64,000 nucleotides of DNA from an uncultured Luminiphilus sp. (GTDB lineage Bacteria > Pseudomonadota > Gammaproteobacteria > Pseudomonadales > Halieaceae): the NCBI GenBank assembly GCA_943789425.1, contig CALSUB010000009.1, forward strand, positions 1 to 64,000. The letters are read 5' to 3'. Shown piece by piece: positions 39,879 through 50,717 of this stretch. Below the pieces are notes generated by a model. That model saw only the letters and a program-made list of their open reading frames with translations. It did no database searches and had not been told where the DNA came from. The position numbers were made by a program, and so were the translations under genes. Within the stretch, counting starts at the first letter, position 1. Each line of letters opens with the position of its first letter.

Positions 39879-41008
39879 CGGAAAAGACAGTCGATTCACC
39901 CGCGCTAACCCCCCAGCCGGTGGCGAAGTCCGCGTCAGGCGCTCGTGGGATCGTGGTGGCCTTATTGATGACCACAGTCCTTTTGGCCGCACTGGCTGCT
40001 GTGATTTATGTATTTGGCTGGCCTTGGCTCAACGATCAATGGCAGCGTTTGGCACAGATCGAACAGCAGGTCGCAGGCATCTCGCTGCAGGAGCAGCAGG
40101 CCGTTGACAGGCAGGGCCAGCTGCTTAAGAGGGTTGAGGACGACGTGCAAACCGCTATTGCGGCGGGAAGGCAGGAGTGGGAGCGCAAGCTCACCACCAG
40201 CGAAACGCGGCAGCGCGTCGAGCACGCTGCCTCCGAGCGTCAGTTTGCAGATCGAATGGGCCGCTTGGAGGGCCAGGTCGACCGTTTATTGGAGGTCGAT
40301 AGGCGGGCGTGGTTGGGTCAGGAGGCGATTTTCCTAATCCGCTTGGCAGCCCAACGGCTGCTGATTGCACGGGATGTGGCGGCAGCCATCAATTTACTCA
40401 CACAGGCCGATGCCTTATTGCGCGATACCGGCGAGCCAACATTAGAAGGCGTTCGCGCTGATATTGCGCGAGATCGCGCCGCGCTGGCGGCACTGCCCAA
40501 GGTCGATCAAGTGGGATTGTATGCGCGGCTGTCGGGTCTGATTGATCAAGCCGATAAGTTGCAGCTTGCTTATGACATACCCATTGTTAGCGAAGAGGCT
40601 AAACCGGTTACATCGGGCTGGTGGGATCGTGCTGCGGCCGGGTGGCGAGCCGCCTTAACAACGTTATCAGATCATCTTGTGATACGTCGACGCAGTGACG
40701 ACATTGCGCAGCTGATGACGCCAGAATGGGCCTCATTGGCTCGACAAAACATGCGGATGCTGCTCGAGCAGGCGCAAATCGCGATGTTGTCTGCGAACCA
40801 GTCTTTATTTGAAACTGCATTGCAGCGTGCGACGCGTTTTGTTGAGTTATTTACTGATCAAGATCCGGATCGCGTCGCCAGCATGATGGCCGATATTGAG
40901 GCGATGGCGGGCGAAAACATCGCGCCTAAGCTGCCTGACCTTGCGCCCACTCGTAGTCGGCTGGAGACGGCGATAGCGCGTCTCGCCGGACCAACGGGAT
41001 CTCAGTGA
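39875..41008 (+). CDS. hemX: HemX family protein
   Basis: N-terminal TM, coiled coil; position between hemD and hemY; EAIFLIRLAAQRLLIARDVAAAINLL. Confidence 0.85.
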   Translation: MTEKTVDSPALTPQPVAKSASGARGIVVALLMTTVLLAALAAVIYVFGWPWLNDQWQRLAQIEQQVAGISLQEQQAVDRQGQLLKRVEDDVQTAIAAGRQEWERKLTTSETRQRVEHAASERQFADRMGRLEGQVDRLLEVDRRAWLGQEAIFLIRLAAQRLLIARDVAAAINLLTQADALLRDTGEPTLEGVRADIARDRAALAALPKVDQVGLYARLSGLIDQADKLQLAYDIPIVSEEAKPVTSGWWDRAAAGWRAALTTLSDHLVIRRRSDDIAQLMTPEWASLARQNMRMLLEQAQIAMLSANQSLFETALQRATRFVELFTDQDPDRVASMMADIEAMAGENIAPKLPDLAPTRSRLETAIARLAGPTGSQ

Positions 41009-42186
41009 TGGCACGTTTTAGTGTGTATTTAGTGTTGTTATTGGTATCAGGTGCTGCATTAGTCAACGGCGTGGCGAGCGATCCCGGTTATGTATTAGTG
41101 GCATGGGGGAGCTGGCAGGTTGAGACATCGGTATGGCTTGCGCTGGCAACGCTGTGCATCACTATGGGTCTGGTGTGGCTACTGCAGCGCGCATTGAGCT
41201 CGACATTGCACGTGCCGGCGGCTCTGACTCGTTGGCTGGGAGGCCGCTCTGAACGGGGCGCTCAGCAGCACGCTGAAAAAGGACTGGTGGCTTTTTTTGA
41301 AGGTCGGTGGGAGGTCGCTGAGAAGACGTTGCGAAAGCGTTTACCGGCGGATCAACGTAGTTTATTGCAATCTCTCTTTGCGGTGCTCGCAACACATCGC
41401 CACGGGCAGAGACAACGCGCATTAGCGCTGTTGGATGAATTGGAAGGTGATAGCAAGATGCCTCAGCACTTGGTGTCGATCGTGCGGGCTGAGTGTCATA
41501 TTGAGGCAAATGAGTGGTCATTAGCCGCGCGATCACTCGACGCGTTAAGCCCCGCGGCGACCGCCACTCCTCGGGTACAAAAGCTGCGCGCAGAGCTGGC
41601 TTATGCCCGGGGTGATTGGCCCACAGTGATTGAATTACTGCCAGCCTTGAGAGCCGCTTATCTGCTTCCGGAAGTGGTCTTAGCCGCGTGGGAGCAAGCT
41701 GCTTGGGTGGGGGTCATGACACAGGGTGATCTCTCCGCATCCGCGCTGGCGTCGCTCTGGAAGCAAGCGCCGGAGGCACAAAAATCGTCAGGTAGTGGGC
41801 TATGGACGAGCCTGATTGAACAGTTGCGGTTGCAGTCAGAGTGGGGCGCCTTGACTAAGGCCTTGCAAGGACGATTCGATCAGTTTTGTGAGCCCGCCTC
41901 CTTGGCCGCGATCGCAGTATTACCGCATGATCATGCCAAGAAGCTGAAAAAATCGGTGAAGCGATGGGTGAGTGAGGATCTGCAGAGTGGCGGTTACGCG
42001 GCACTGGCGATGATTGCACACCACGACAATGACCCGGTGGAGTCAGAGGCGATGTGGCGGAAAGCGTGCGAATGCAGGCCTTCAGTGGAATCTATGTTGG
42101 GATGGGCAAAGTGGTGTCGCGATCACGGCAATAACGATCAAGCAGCGGTGCTAGAAGTGGATGCTGTCGCCTTGTTGAAACAATAA
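41005..42186 (+). CDS. hemY: Heme biosynthesis protein HemY (TPR)
   Basis: Two N-terminal TM segments plus TPR-like repeats after hemX. Confidence 0.85.
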   Translation: MMARFSVYLVLLLVSGAALVNGVASDPGYVLVAWGSWQVETSVWLALATLCITMGLVWLLQRALSSTLHVPAALTRWLGGRSERGAQQHAEKGLVAFFEGRWEVAEKTLRKRLPADQRSLLQSLFAVLATHRHGQRQRALALLDELEGDSKMPQHLVSIVRAECHIEANEWSLAARSLDALSPAATATPRVQKLRAELAYARGDWPTVIELLPALRAAYLLPEVVLAAWEQAAWVGVMTQGDLSASALASLWKQAPEAQKSSGSGLWTSLIEQLRLQSEWGALTKALQGRFDQFCEPASLAAIAVLPHDHAKKLKKSVKRWVSEDLQSGGYAALAMIAHHDNDPVESEAMWRKACECRPSVESMLGWAKWCRDHGNNDQAAVLEVDAVALLKQ

Positions 42187-42211
42187 TGGGAGCAGCAGCA
42201 ACCGTGTTGCG

Positions 42212-43717
42212 TCACTCCTTTGACTGACCCGGCAAGTGAATATTGAGGGAGTCCCACAAGAGATCAATACGAGACTGAGTGGCTGAATCCATTTGAATGG
42301 TTCGACCCCATTCTCTATCGGTTTCGCCTTCCCATTTGTGCGTGGCATCCATTCCCATTTTTGAACCCAGCCCCGCAACGGGTGAAGCAAAGTCCAGATA
42401 GTCGATCGGGGTATTTTCAACCAAAGTGGTATCTCGGGCAGGGTCCATGCGGGTCGTTATGGCCCACATCACGTCTTCCCAGGACCGGGCGTTAATATCA
42501 TCGTCGGTCACGATAATAAATTTTGTGTACATGAACTGACGCAAGAAAGACCACACACCAAACATCACCCTTTTGGCATGTCCGGGATATTCTTTGCGTA
42601 TCGTTACCACGGCCATGCGGTAAGAGCACCCTTCAGGCGGTAGATAGAAGTCGCTGATTTCGGGGTACTGTTTCTTCAGTAAGGGGACAAATACCTCATT
42701 CAGTGCGACGCCTAAAATAGCCGGTTCATCAGGTGGGCGGCCTGTATAAGTACTGTGGTAGATCGGCTTCTCTCTCGTTGTGATGGCGGTGACGGTGAAA
42801 ACGGGGAAAGACTCTACTTCGTTATAGTAGCCAGTATGATCACCATACGGGCCCTCATCTGCGAGTTCGTCAGGGTCGATATGGCCCTCTAAAATAATCT
42901 CACTGTGCGCTGGGACCATTAGGTTATTGTCACGGCACAGATCAGTGACGCATTTGGCGAGGTCTGTTTTTTTCCCCCGTAATAGTCCCGCAAACGCGTA
43001 CTCTGAGAGGCTGTCGGGCACGGGGGTTACGGCACCCAGTGTGGTCGCTGGATCGGCACCTAGCGCGATAGCCACTGGGTAGGGCTCACCGGGGCGCTTT
43101 AATTGCCAGTCTCTAAAGTCGAGGGCGCCGCCGCGATGCGAGAGCCAGCGCATGATCAATTTGTTGCGCCCAAGCAACTGCATGCGATAGATGCCTAAGT
43201 TCATCCGCTCTTTTTCAGGACCACGTGTTACCACCAGCGGCCAAGTGACCAGTGGGCCTACGTCTTCCGGCCAGCAGGTTTGAATGGGAAGCCGGTGTAG
43301 GTCGACGGCTTCGCCGGTTTTGATGGTTTCTTGGCAAGGGGCGTTTTTCACCACATTCGGGCCCATGGTGAGCAATTTTTTCAGCAAAGGCGCCTTGTCG
43401 ACCAGATCTTTAAACCCCTTAGGAGGATCAGGTTGGCGCAGATAAGCAAGTAGTTCGCCCACCTCTCGCAAAGCCGATACCGACTCCTCTCCCATACCCA
43501 AAGCCACCCGATTGGGTGTGCCAAATAGATTGGCCAGTACCGGTACATCAAAGCCTTTAGGGTTCTCAAAAAGCAGTGCCGGGCCGCCACCACGCAGCGT
43601 TCGGTCTGCGATCTCGGTCATTTCAAGATTGGGGTCCACTTCTACCGCAATGCGGACCAAGTCTCCGCGCCGCTCTAACTCGGCTATGAACTCACGAAGA
43701 TCCATAAAGCTCGGCAT
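42212..43717 (-). CDS. ubiD: 4-hydroxy-3-polyprenylbenzoate decarboxylase UbiD
   Basis: [47 protein letters not shown]. Confidence 0.96.
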   Translation of the reverse strand: MPSFMDLREFIAELERRGDLVRIAVEVDPNLEMTEIADRTLRGGGPALLFENPKGFDVPVLANLFGTPNRVALGMGEESVSALREVGELLAYLRQPDPPKGFKDLVDKAPLLKKLLTMGPNVVKNAPCQETIKTGEAVDLHRLPIQTCWPEDVGPLVTWPLVVTRGPEKERMNLGIYRMQLLGRNKLIMRWLSHRGGALDFRDWQLKRPGEPYPVAIALGADPATTLGAVTPVPDSLSEYAFAGLLRGKKTDLAKCVTDLCRDNNLMVPAHSEIILEGHIDPDELADEGPYGDHTGYYNEVESFPVFTVTAITTREKPIYHSTYTGRPPDEPAILGVALNEVFVPLLKKQYPEISDFYLPPEGCSYRMAVVTIRKEYPGHAKRVMFGVWSFLRQFMYTKFIIVTDDDINARSWEDVMWAITTRMDPARDTTLVENTPIDYLDFASPVAGLGSKMGMDATHKWEGETDREWGRTIQMDSATQSRIDLLWDSLNIHLPGQSKE

Positions 43718-43726
43718 AGTAGGTGG

Positions 43727-45355
43727 CTACTTACGCTTCATAGACTTGAAGAATTCCTCGTTAGACTTGGTACCCTTGAGCTTATCGAGTAGGAACTCAA
43801 CCGCTGGTAGGTCTTCCATGCCATGTAGGAGCTTGCGTAAGATCCACATTCGGTGAAGCTCTTCATCACCCGTCAATAACTCCTCTCGACGAGTACCTGA
43901 TCGGCGAATATTGATCGCCGGGTAGACGCGTTTCTCAGCAATTTTCCGGTCCAAATGCAGTTCCATATTACCGGTGCCTTTGAATTCCTCGTAAATGACT
44001 TCGTCCATCTTCGATCCGGTATCGATCAATGCAGTGGCGATGATCGACAGGCTGCCGCCTTCCTCAATGTTACGTGCGGCACCGAAGAATCGCTTGGGTC
44101 GCTCGAGCGCGTGTGCATCGACGCCTCCAGTGAGCACTTTTCCTGAACTCGGGATGACGGTGTTGTAAGCCCGCGCTAAACGAGTGATTGAGTCGAGCAG
44201 AATGACGACATCGCGCTTGTGTTCAACAAGCCGCTTGGCTTTCTCGATGACCATGTCGGCGACCTGAACGTGTCGCGATGGCGGCTCATCAAAAGTGGAT
44301 GCGACAACCTCAGCACCGCGAGCTCCCACTGATCGCTGCATCTCGGTCACTTCTTCGGGACGCTCATCGATTAATAAGACCAGCACATAGCACTCTGGGT
44401 TATTAGAGATAATGGCTTGAGCAATACTCTGCATCATGATGGTTTTGCCCGCTTTGGGCGGCGCAACTAGCAGTCCTCGTTGACCCTTGCCAATCGGCGC
44501 AACCAAATCAATGATCCTTCCGGTCAGATCCTCGGATGATCCATTGCCTTTTTCTAGGGTCAGTCGCTCATTCGGAAAGAGGGGCGTCAGGTTTTCAAAA
44601 AGCACCTTGCTCTTCGCGCTTTCAGGCGACTCAAAATTAACGTCTTTGACCTTCAAGAGCGCAAAATAACGCTCGGAATCCTTGGGTGGCCGAATCATAC
44701 CGGTGACGGTGTCGCCAGTCCGAAGGTTGAATCGACGGATTTGACTCGGACTGACATAGATATCGTCAGGGCCGGCCAAAAAGGAACTATCGGCCGATCT
44801 TAAGAATCCAAAACCATCTTGGAGAATCTCGAGAACGCCGTCGCCCCAAATATCTTCTCCGCTTTTAGCGTGCCGTTTTAGGAGCGCAAAAATAATATCT
44901 TGCTTGCGCGAGCGCGCCATATTTTCCAGGCCCATCTCGCGAGCCATGTCAATGAGCTCCTGCGTTGACTTACTTTTAAGGTCAGTCAGGCTCATGGGAT
45001 TAGCGCTAGGCGTATTGGGGTCTCGTTTGGGCCGCCGCTGCCGACCGCGACGGGAACGCCCGGGTTGACCGTCCTCTTCGCTATTGGCTCGCGGCTCCGA
45101 CGATTTTGCCTCGGGGGGCGACTCTGCGCTCGACGCCGGCTTTTCGTCTGCCGGCGCATCTGGCGTTGCGGGGCTGTCGCTGACATCCATCGCAGTAGAC
45201 TGGGCTGAGTCAGATTGCTCTTCTGAGGCCTTGAGTTTCAGTGTTCGTCCATTACTTTTAGTGGACTCTGCACCGTCGGCTTCGCCTGAGAGGGCGGCGG
45301 GTTCATTAGCAGGGGTTGCCGATTCTTCGGCGTTGGCGCTGTTTTGCTCTTCCAC
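43727..45355 (-). CDS. rho: Transcription termination factor Rho (with acidic N-terminal extension)
   Basis: [47 protein letters not shown]. Confidence 0.98.
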   Translation of the reverse strand: MEEQNSANAEESATPANEPAALSGEADGAESTKSNGRTLKLKASEEQSDSAQSTAMDVSDSPATPDAPADEKPASSAESPPEAKSSEPRANSEEDGQPGRSRRGRQRRPKRDPNTPSANPMSLTDLKSKSTQELIDMAREMGLENMARSRKQDIIFALLKRHAKSGEDIWGDGVLEILQDGFGFLRSADSSFLAGPDDIYVSPSQIRRFNLRTGDTVTGMIRPPKDSERYFALLKVKDVNFESPESAKSKVLFENLTPLFPNERLTLEKGNGSSEDLTGRIIDLVAPIGKGQRGLLVAPPKAGKTIMMQSIAQAIISNNPECYVLVLLIDERPEEVTEMQRSVGARGAEVVASTFDEPPSRHVQVADMVIEKAKRLVEHKRDVVILLDSITRLARAYNTVIPSSGKVLTGGVDAHALERPKRFFGAARNIEEGGSLSIIATALIDTGSKMDEVIYEEFKGTGNMELHLDRKIAEKRVYPAINIRRSGTRREELLTGDEELHRMWILRKLLHGMEDLPAVEFLLDKLKGTKSNEEFFKSMKRK

Positions 45356-45631
45356 GAATCACTTCCGGGTTACAGTCAAAAAGGAGAAAAAATGGGACCG
45401 ACGTTTTGCTAGGCGTTTTGTGCTGACGCGAATCGGTCTAGGGGTTGTGCCCTCGCAGTCTCGCTACACTGACGTTGCCACAGATTATTTGTCTACCCTG
45501 TGGGAGTCGTTATAAGGGGATGCTGCTGGACGTGGTAGGTCTCTCGCGAGACCTCGATTGCGCAAAAGTAGCACCCGAAGATGAGCGCGTCCAGCAAAAT
45601 ATTGTAGGGTTTTTTGGGCGCGTGTTGACGT

Positions 45632-45958
45632 TTAGAGAACGGAGTCGACAAACTCTCCCATCTGAGTTTTTGATAAAGCCCCGACTTTAGTGTCAACCGC
45701 ATTACCGCCTTTGAAGACAATCAATGTTGGGATGCCTCGGATGTTAAACTTTCCTGGCATATCAGGATTCGCATCGACGTCGACCTTACAGACTTTGACC
45801 TTTCCCGCATATTCTGTGGCAATCTCTTCAAGGATAGGCGCAATCATTTTACAAGGGCCGCACCACTCAGCCCAAAAGTCCACCAGCACCGGTAAGTCGC
45901 TCGAGAGGACCTCAGTATCAAAGTTGTCGTCAGTAACGTGCAGGATTTCAGCGCTCAT
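45632..45958 (-). CDS. trxA: Thioredoxin
   Basis: [13 protein letters not shown]. Confidence 0.97.
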   Translation of the reverse strand: MSAEILHVTDDNFDTEVLSSDLPVLVDFWAEWCGPCKMIAPILEEIATEYAGKVKVCKVDVDANPDMPGKFNIRGIPTLIVFKGGNAVDTKVGALSKTQMGEFVDSVL

Positions 45959-46013
45959 AAGGGCTCCAGTGTGTGGTCAGAATCTGACCATAGCTCGTAG
46001 GGGAAATTTGTTC

Positions 46014-46346
46014 ATGTCAGACGGAAAATATATCACTGCTTGCCAACCGGCAAGCGCTTCGAGCAGTTCAGGCGAAAAAGAATGGCAGGTGTACCTGCTG
46101 CAATGTAGCGATGACACGCTGTATTCTGGAGTCACCACTGACCTGACTCGCCGTTTGCGTCAACATAATGGCGAAATTGTGGGCGGTGCCCGGTATACCC
46201 AAGGGAGACGACCGGTCGCGGTGATGTGGTGGGCGAGTTGTGACTCGAGATCTGATGCTCAGCAGCGAGAGGCGGCCTTACGGCGGCTGAGTCGTCAGCA
46301 AAAATGGGATTTGATTGCCGCTGCGAGAGGAGTTGATACGGCATGA
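46014..46346 (+). CDS. GIY-YIG nuclease family protein
   Basis: WQVYLLQCSDDTLYSGVTTDLTRRLRQHN...GGARYTQGRRPV. Confidence 0.92.
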   Translation: MSDGKYITACQPASASSSSGEKEWQVYLLQCSDDTLYSGVTTDLTRRLRQHNGEIVGGARYTQGRRPVAVMWWASCDSRSDAQQREAALRRLSRQQKWDLIAAARGVDTA

Positions 46347-46840
46347 CCGTCGACGCATTCTGGGATTGGGCCATTGCTTGCTATCGTCGTGCTGGGGTTC
46401 AACAACACCTCCTACTCTTACAGGACACGCAGGATCTCGTCATTCTAGAAGCGTTGTTTGCCTGTTGGCTGGCGAGTCACGATCGGCAATGGCAGCTTGA
46501 TGACGTACGGGCGATGGCTGTCTCGACACGCACATGGATTGATGAAGTGGTTTTGCCGCTCCGAGCTACCCGAACGCGATGGACGGGCGCCGCGGACCTG
46601 AGTGACTCCCGGCAACACTTACTCGCACTCGAAGTGACGGCAGAGCGCCATCTCGCTGAGCTAATGTGGTCAGGCGTGATGAAAGACCGAAGCCCCTCAG
46701 AAGGAGTCGTTTCGCCAGTCGAAAAGGGGACGTCTTCGACATTAATGTCATCAAACCTCAGTCTGCTGCCGACTTTTTTTGATGGTAAATGTGCGCCTGA
46801 GCGTCTCCAATTGGTGGCACTGCTGGAAAAGGGCACGTAA
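46343..46840 (+). CDS. TIGR02444-like protein
   Basis: FWDWAIACYRRAGVQQHLLLLQDTQDLVILEALFACWLA. Confidence 0.7.
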   Translation: MTVDAFWDWAIACYRRAGVQQHLLLLQDTQDLVILEALFACWLASHDRQWQLDDVRAMAVSTRTWIDEVVLPLRATRTRWTGAADLSDSRQHLLALEVTAERHLAELMWSGVMKDRSPSEGVVSPVEKGTSSTLMSSNLSLLPTFFDGKCAPERLQLVALLEKGT

Positions 46841-46882
46841 TATCGGCCTTCTTTTTCAGCACGACTAGGGAGTAGCAATACG

Positions 46883-47611
46883 ATGAGCATCTCAATTTCG
46901 AGAATGAGTCGAATCGCCGGTGCAGCGACACTGCTGGCAGTGATGGGGTGCGACAGCACCGCGCAGGAGCAACCGGTGAACTTGGAGTCAACCGAGGCGC
47001 GATTAAGCTACGGCATTGGTTTACGGATGGGGCAGAGGATGGCAGCTGATGGGATGGCCATTGATGTGAATGCCTACGCCGCGGGACTCGCTGACGCCGT
47101 CGAGGGTGCCGAAGCACGCCTGACAGAAGAGGAAATTAACACCGAAATGACCGCTTTTCAGGAGCGACGTCAGGCTGAAGTAGAAGCTGAGCGCGTTGCC
47201 GTGTCACAAACTAATCTAGAGGAAGGTAGAGCCTACATGGCAGAGATGAGCAGCAATGAAGAAGTACAAACGACAGAGTCGGGGCTGCAATACATTGTGG
47301 TTGCAGCAGGTGAGGGCGATAGCCCCGTATTGGCAGATTCTGTCGAGGTGCATTACGAAGGCCGCTTAATCGATGGGACGGTGTTTGATAGCAGTTATGA
47401 CCGTGGACAAACGGTGACCTTTGGCGTGACACAGGTCATCCCCGGTTGGACCGAGGGACTGCAGTTGATGAAGCCCGGTGGTAAATTCAAATTTATCATT
47501 CCACCAGAGTTAGGCTATGGCGAGGGTGGTGCAGGGCAGATGATTGGACCCAACGCCACGTTGTTGTTTGACGTGGAGCTGATCGCGGTAACTAACGCCG
47601 ACAGCGAGTAG
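46883..47611 (+). CDS. FKBP-type peptidyl-prolyl cis-trans isomerase
   Basis: SVEVHYEGRLIDGTVFDSSYDRG, PPELGYGEGG, signal/lipobox MGC. Confidence 0.95.
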   Translation: MSISISRMSRIAGAATLLAVMGCDSTAQEQPVNLESTEARLSYGIGLRMGQRMAADGMAIDVNAYAAGLADAVEGAEARLTEEEINTEMTAFQERRQAEVEAERVAVSQTNLEEGRAYMAEMSSNEEVQTTESGLQYIVVAAGEGDSPVLADSVEVHYEGRLIDGTVFDSSYDRGQTVTFGVTQVIPGWTEGLQLMKPGGKFKFIIPPELGYGEGGAGQMIGPNATLLFDVELIAVTNADSE

Positions 47612-47668
47612 CCTTGGTTGTAACACTTGTGCCAGTGCGGTCTCCGCGACCGCACCGTCATGTCTGAA

Positions 47669-47689
47669 ACGCCCTAAGGGGCGTTTTTT
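47669..47689 (+). terminator. Rho-independent terminator after FKBP gene
   Basis: ACGCCC-TAAG-GGGCGT followed by T-tract. Confidence 0.85.
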
Positions 47690-47717
47690 CTGGGCGGTTA
47701 ACTCGGTGTCAACATAT

Positions 47718-49310
47718 TCAGGCTTCGTTGTTCTGATATTGCTGGTAGAACAGTTTCAGATAATCCTCAAAAGTCTCGCTGTCTTGAGCCTCAATAGCCT
47801 GTTGCCGCTCAATGGACTGCTCAGCCTCGATTTTCAGCCGATTAGAAGCTGCTTCCGAGAGGGGATCGCTGAGATGTTGAGCATGCCATTGACGAGAATA
47901 ACGTAACGCGAGTTGTGAATAACTGAGTCCGCTCTCTTCCATTTCACGCAACATTCGAGCAGCGAGTGTTCGGTCTGGGTCAGCGAATTTTTGTTGGGCC
48001 TCGGCTGCAACCCGTCGATAGTCCGCTACGGAGTCCTCAGTCGTAAACCATTCGGCAATTTCTGCCATGCGCTCGAGCACCGGTTGCGCCAACGACTGCA
48101 TAGGCGTTTCAGCGCCACTCGCCGATAGCAACGTCAAATCGGGTTCTCTTCCGCGATTAATCATTCTCTGTAGGTTGATCTCATTTATCTTTTGGCCCGC
48201 TTCATCGCACAGTGGGCTGTCGTCAATCAGGCAAGACATGAGAAAAAGATCGAGCAAGCGCATGGTATCGGCATCGATGCCATAAGGAATGAAAGGGTTA
48301 ATATCGACACAGCGCACTTCGATGTACTCAATGCCATTGCGCCCGAGGGCCGCAATGGGTGCTTCACCACTTTCGGTAACCCGTTTTGGTCGGATCGGGC
48401 TGTAATACTCATTTTCAATTTGGAGCAGTGCGTCATTGAGCTGTGCCGGTTCACCATTATCCATAAGAGTGAACCCCTGATAGGCCTCGTGCGGCGTCAG
48501 GATGGCATGGCGTAACGTGGAGATGTACTGATCTAGATCGTTATAACAAACATTTAAACCTGCCTGAGCGTTACTCGTATAGCCAAGGTCCCCCATTCTC
48601 AGTGAAGTGGCATGGGGGAGATAATAACTGTGGTGGTCGTCGCCCATCGGCTTGAGGGGATGGTTGCGATTGCCCTGCACAAAGCTGGCGCACACCGTGG
48701 GCGATGCGCCCAGTAGATAGAGCAGCACCCAAGCACGCGAAAAAAAGTTACGTATCAGGCTCAAATACCCATCGGTTTGCAGGTGCATGGAATCGCGACC
48801 CGGCTCAACATGTTCTTGTACCGTGGACCAAAAGTTGAGCGGTAAGGAAAAGTTGTAATGGAGCCCTGCAATAGCCTGCATCTTGCGGCCGTATCGCACG
48901 CTCAAACCATTGCGGTAAACGCGTTTCATCTGCCCAACATTAGACTGCCCAAATTGGGCGATAGGAATTTCTGCATCGCCACTGACAATGCACGGCATGC
49001 TGGCACTCCAGAGCAGCTCCTTGTTGAGTTGCCGAGCCGTAAATCGGTGTAAATCTGCCAGCGACTGTTCTGTTGCTTCGATAGACGATTCTGCTGGGGT
49101 AATAAACTCGAGTAACGCTTCCGAGTAATCGGTCGTAATAGCGGGGTGTGTCAGTGCAGAGCCCAGCGCCGATGGATGTTGAGTTTGGGCAAGCGTCGCA
49201 TGATCCTCCGTGACACGCAGGCTCTCTTTCTCAACACCACGTCGAATCTGAGTAAGCAGTTCCGGGTGCTCATTCAGCACCTGGCGAAAGACTGAAGCGT
49301 ATTTCGACAC
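47718..49310 (-). CDS. gshA: Glutamate-cysteine ligase
   Basis: RRGVEKESLRVTEDH, YIEVRCVDINPFIPYGID; start codon uncertain (49340 ATG or 49310 GTG). Confidence 0.95.
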   Translation of the reverse strand: MSKYASVFRQVLNEHPELLTQIRRGVEKESLRVTEDHATLAQTQHPSALGSALTHPAITTDYSEALLEFITPAESSIEATEQSLADLHRFTARQLNKELLWSASMPCIVSGDAEIPIAQFGQSNVGQMKRVYRNGLSVRYGRKMQAIAGLHYNFSLPLNFWSTVQEHVEPGRDSMHLQTDGYLSLIRNFFSRAWVLLYLLGASPTVCASFVQGNRNHPLKPMGDDHHSYYLPHATSLRMGDLGYTSNAQAGLNVCYNDLDQYISTLRHAILTPHEAYQGFTLMDNGEPAQLNDALLQIENEYYSPIRPKRVTESGEAPIAALGRNGIEYIEVRCVDINPFIPYGIDADTMRLLDLFLMSCLIDDSPLCDEAGQKINEINLQRMINRGREPDLTLLSASGAETPMQSLAQPVLERMAEIAEWFTTEDSVADYRRVAAEAQQKFADPDRTLAARMLREMEESGLSYSQLALRYSRQWHAQHLSDPLSEAASNRLKIEAEQSIERQQAIEAQDSETFEDYLKLFYQQYQNNEA

Positions 49311-49480
49311 GGTCTCTCCTGTGTGATGAATTGACGACAATAGCGCTGGGCTAATTGTGGCAGACGGCGTTAAATTGAAGCGGAGTGTACGGTGCCAGCG
49401 GGACCTCGTACAGAGGCGATGCCATTAAGTTGGTACGAGCCACTCAGCCCAAGACGTGTACACAAGGAGTAGTGTCAGTC

Positions 49481-50587
49481 ATGCGAATCTATGGATGGTT
49501 AAAAGCCCTGGCAGACCGCCGAGGGTCAGACCTTTATTTGGCCACCGGTGCACCGGCTTACGCCAAGTTTGATGGCGCGCTCACTGCACTTTCCGATGAG
49601 GTGTTAGTACCTGGTGAAGTGGGTGATATTGCCAACGAGTTGATGGATGAGACGCAGCGCCAAGAATTTGAGCGCGACCTCGAGATGAATTTGGCGATGT
49701 CACTGCCTGACATAGGTCGTTTTAGAGTCAATATTTTTCGGCAACGGAGTGAGGTGAGCATTGTCGCCCGCTTTATCGTCGCTGATATCCCCTCTTGGCG
49801 TGACCTGGGATTGCCCGAAATTCTGACCGACCTGATTATGGCAAAGCGCGGGTTGCTGCTATTTGTGGGCGCGACGGGCTCGGGAAAATCGACGTCACTC
49901 GCCGCAATGATCGATTATCGCAATCGCCACGCCAGTGGGCATATTGTCACGATTGAAGATCCTGTCGAATTTGTTCATCAACATCAAAAATCGATCGTGA
50001 ATCAGCGCGAGGTGGGGGTCGATACCCGCGACTGGCAGAGCGCCTTGAAAAACACATTGCGACAGGCACCCGATGTGATTTTGATTGGTGAAATTCGCGA
50101 CCGTGAGACGATGGAACACGCGCTCTCTTTTTCGGAAACCGGACACCTCTGTATCTCTACGCTCCATGCCAATAGTGCTAATCAAGCTCTGGACCGCATT
50201 ATTAATTTTTTCCCGGAGGAAAAGCGTCAACAGCTACTGTTGGATTTATCAATGAATTTGCAAGCGTTTGTGTCCCAGCGATTGATTCCTAATATCGAGG
50301 GCGGTCGAAGTGCCGCGATCGAAGTCATGCTGGGGTCTCCAACGGTGAAAGAGCTGATTCTTCGGGGCGATATTAGCGGACTCAAAGAGATCATGGAGAA
50401 GTCACAAGATCGTGGCATGAAAACCTTCGATATGGCGCTCTTTGATTTGTGTCAGGCTGGCCTGATCTCGGAAAAAGAAGCCCTGCACAACGCGGATTCT
50501 GAGAATAATTTGCGTCTAAAATTCAAGCTTGAAGGTGATCAAACCCAAGCAGAGAGGGCCAGTTTTACCCTAGCGTCAGACGCTTAA
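49481..50587 (+). CDS. PilT/PilU family twitching-motility ATPase (PilU-like)
   Basis: VGATGSGKSTSLAAMIDYRN, IVTIEDPVEFVHQH, ILIGEIRDRETMEHALSFSETGHLCISTLHA. Confidence 0.92.
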   Translation: MRIYGWLKALADRRGSDLYLATGAPAYAKFDGALTALSDEVLVPGEVGDIANELMDETQRQEFERDLEMNLAMSLPDIGRFRVNIFRQRSEVSIVARFIVADIPSWRDLGLPEILTDLIMAKRGLLLFVGATGSGKSTSLAAMIDYRNRHASGHIVTIEDPVEFVHQHQKSIVNQREVGVDTRDWQSALKNTLRQAPDVILIGEIRDRETMEHALSFSETGHLCISTLHANSANQALDRIINFFPEEKRQQLLLDLSMNLQAFVSQRLIPNIEGGRSAAIEVMLGSPTVKELILRGDISGLKEIMEKSQDRGMKTFDMALFDLCQAGLISEKEALHNADSENNLRLKFKLEGDQTQAERASFTLASDA

Positions 50588-50717
50588 GATCGGCCAATAT
50601 AGACCCCGATTGAGAGGGGGAGCCATTCCCGCTTGCTGCTGATCCGGTGCTGGGATAATCGTGCCCTCAGTGAATTAGATCAGTGAGGCGGGGCACCTCA
50701 TTGCGCTGCTCAGGGTG

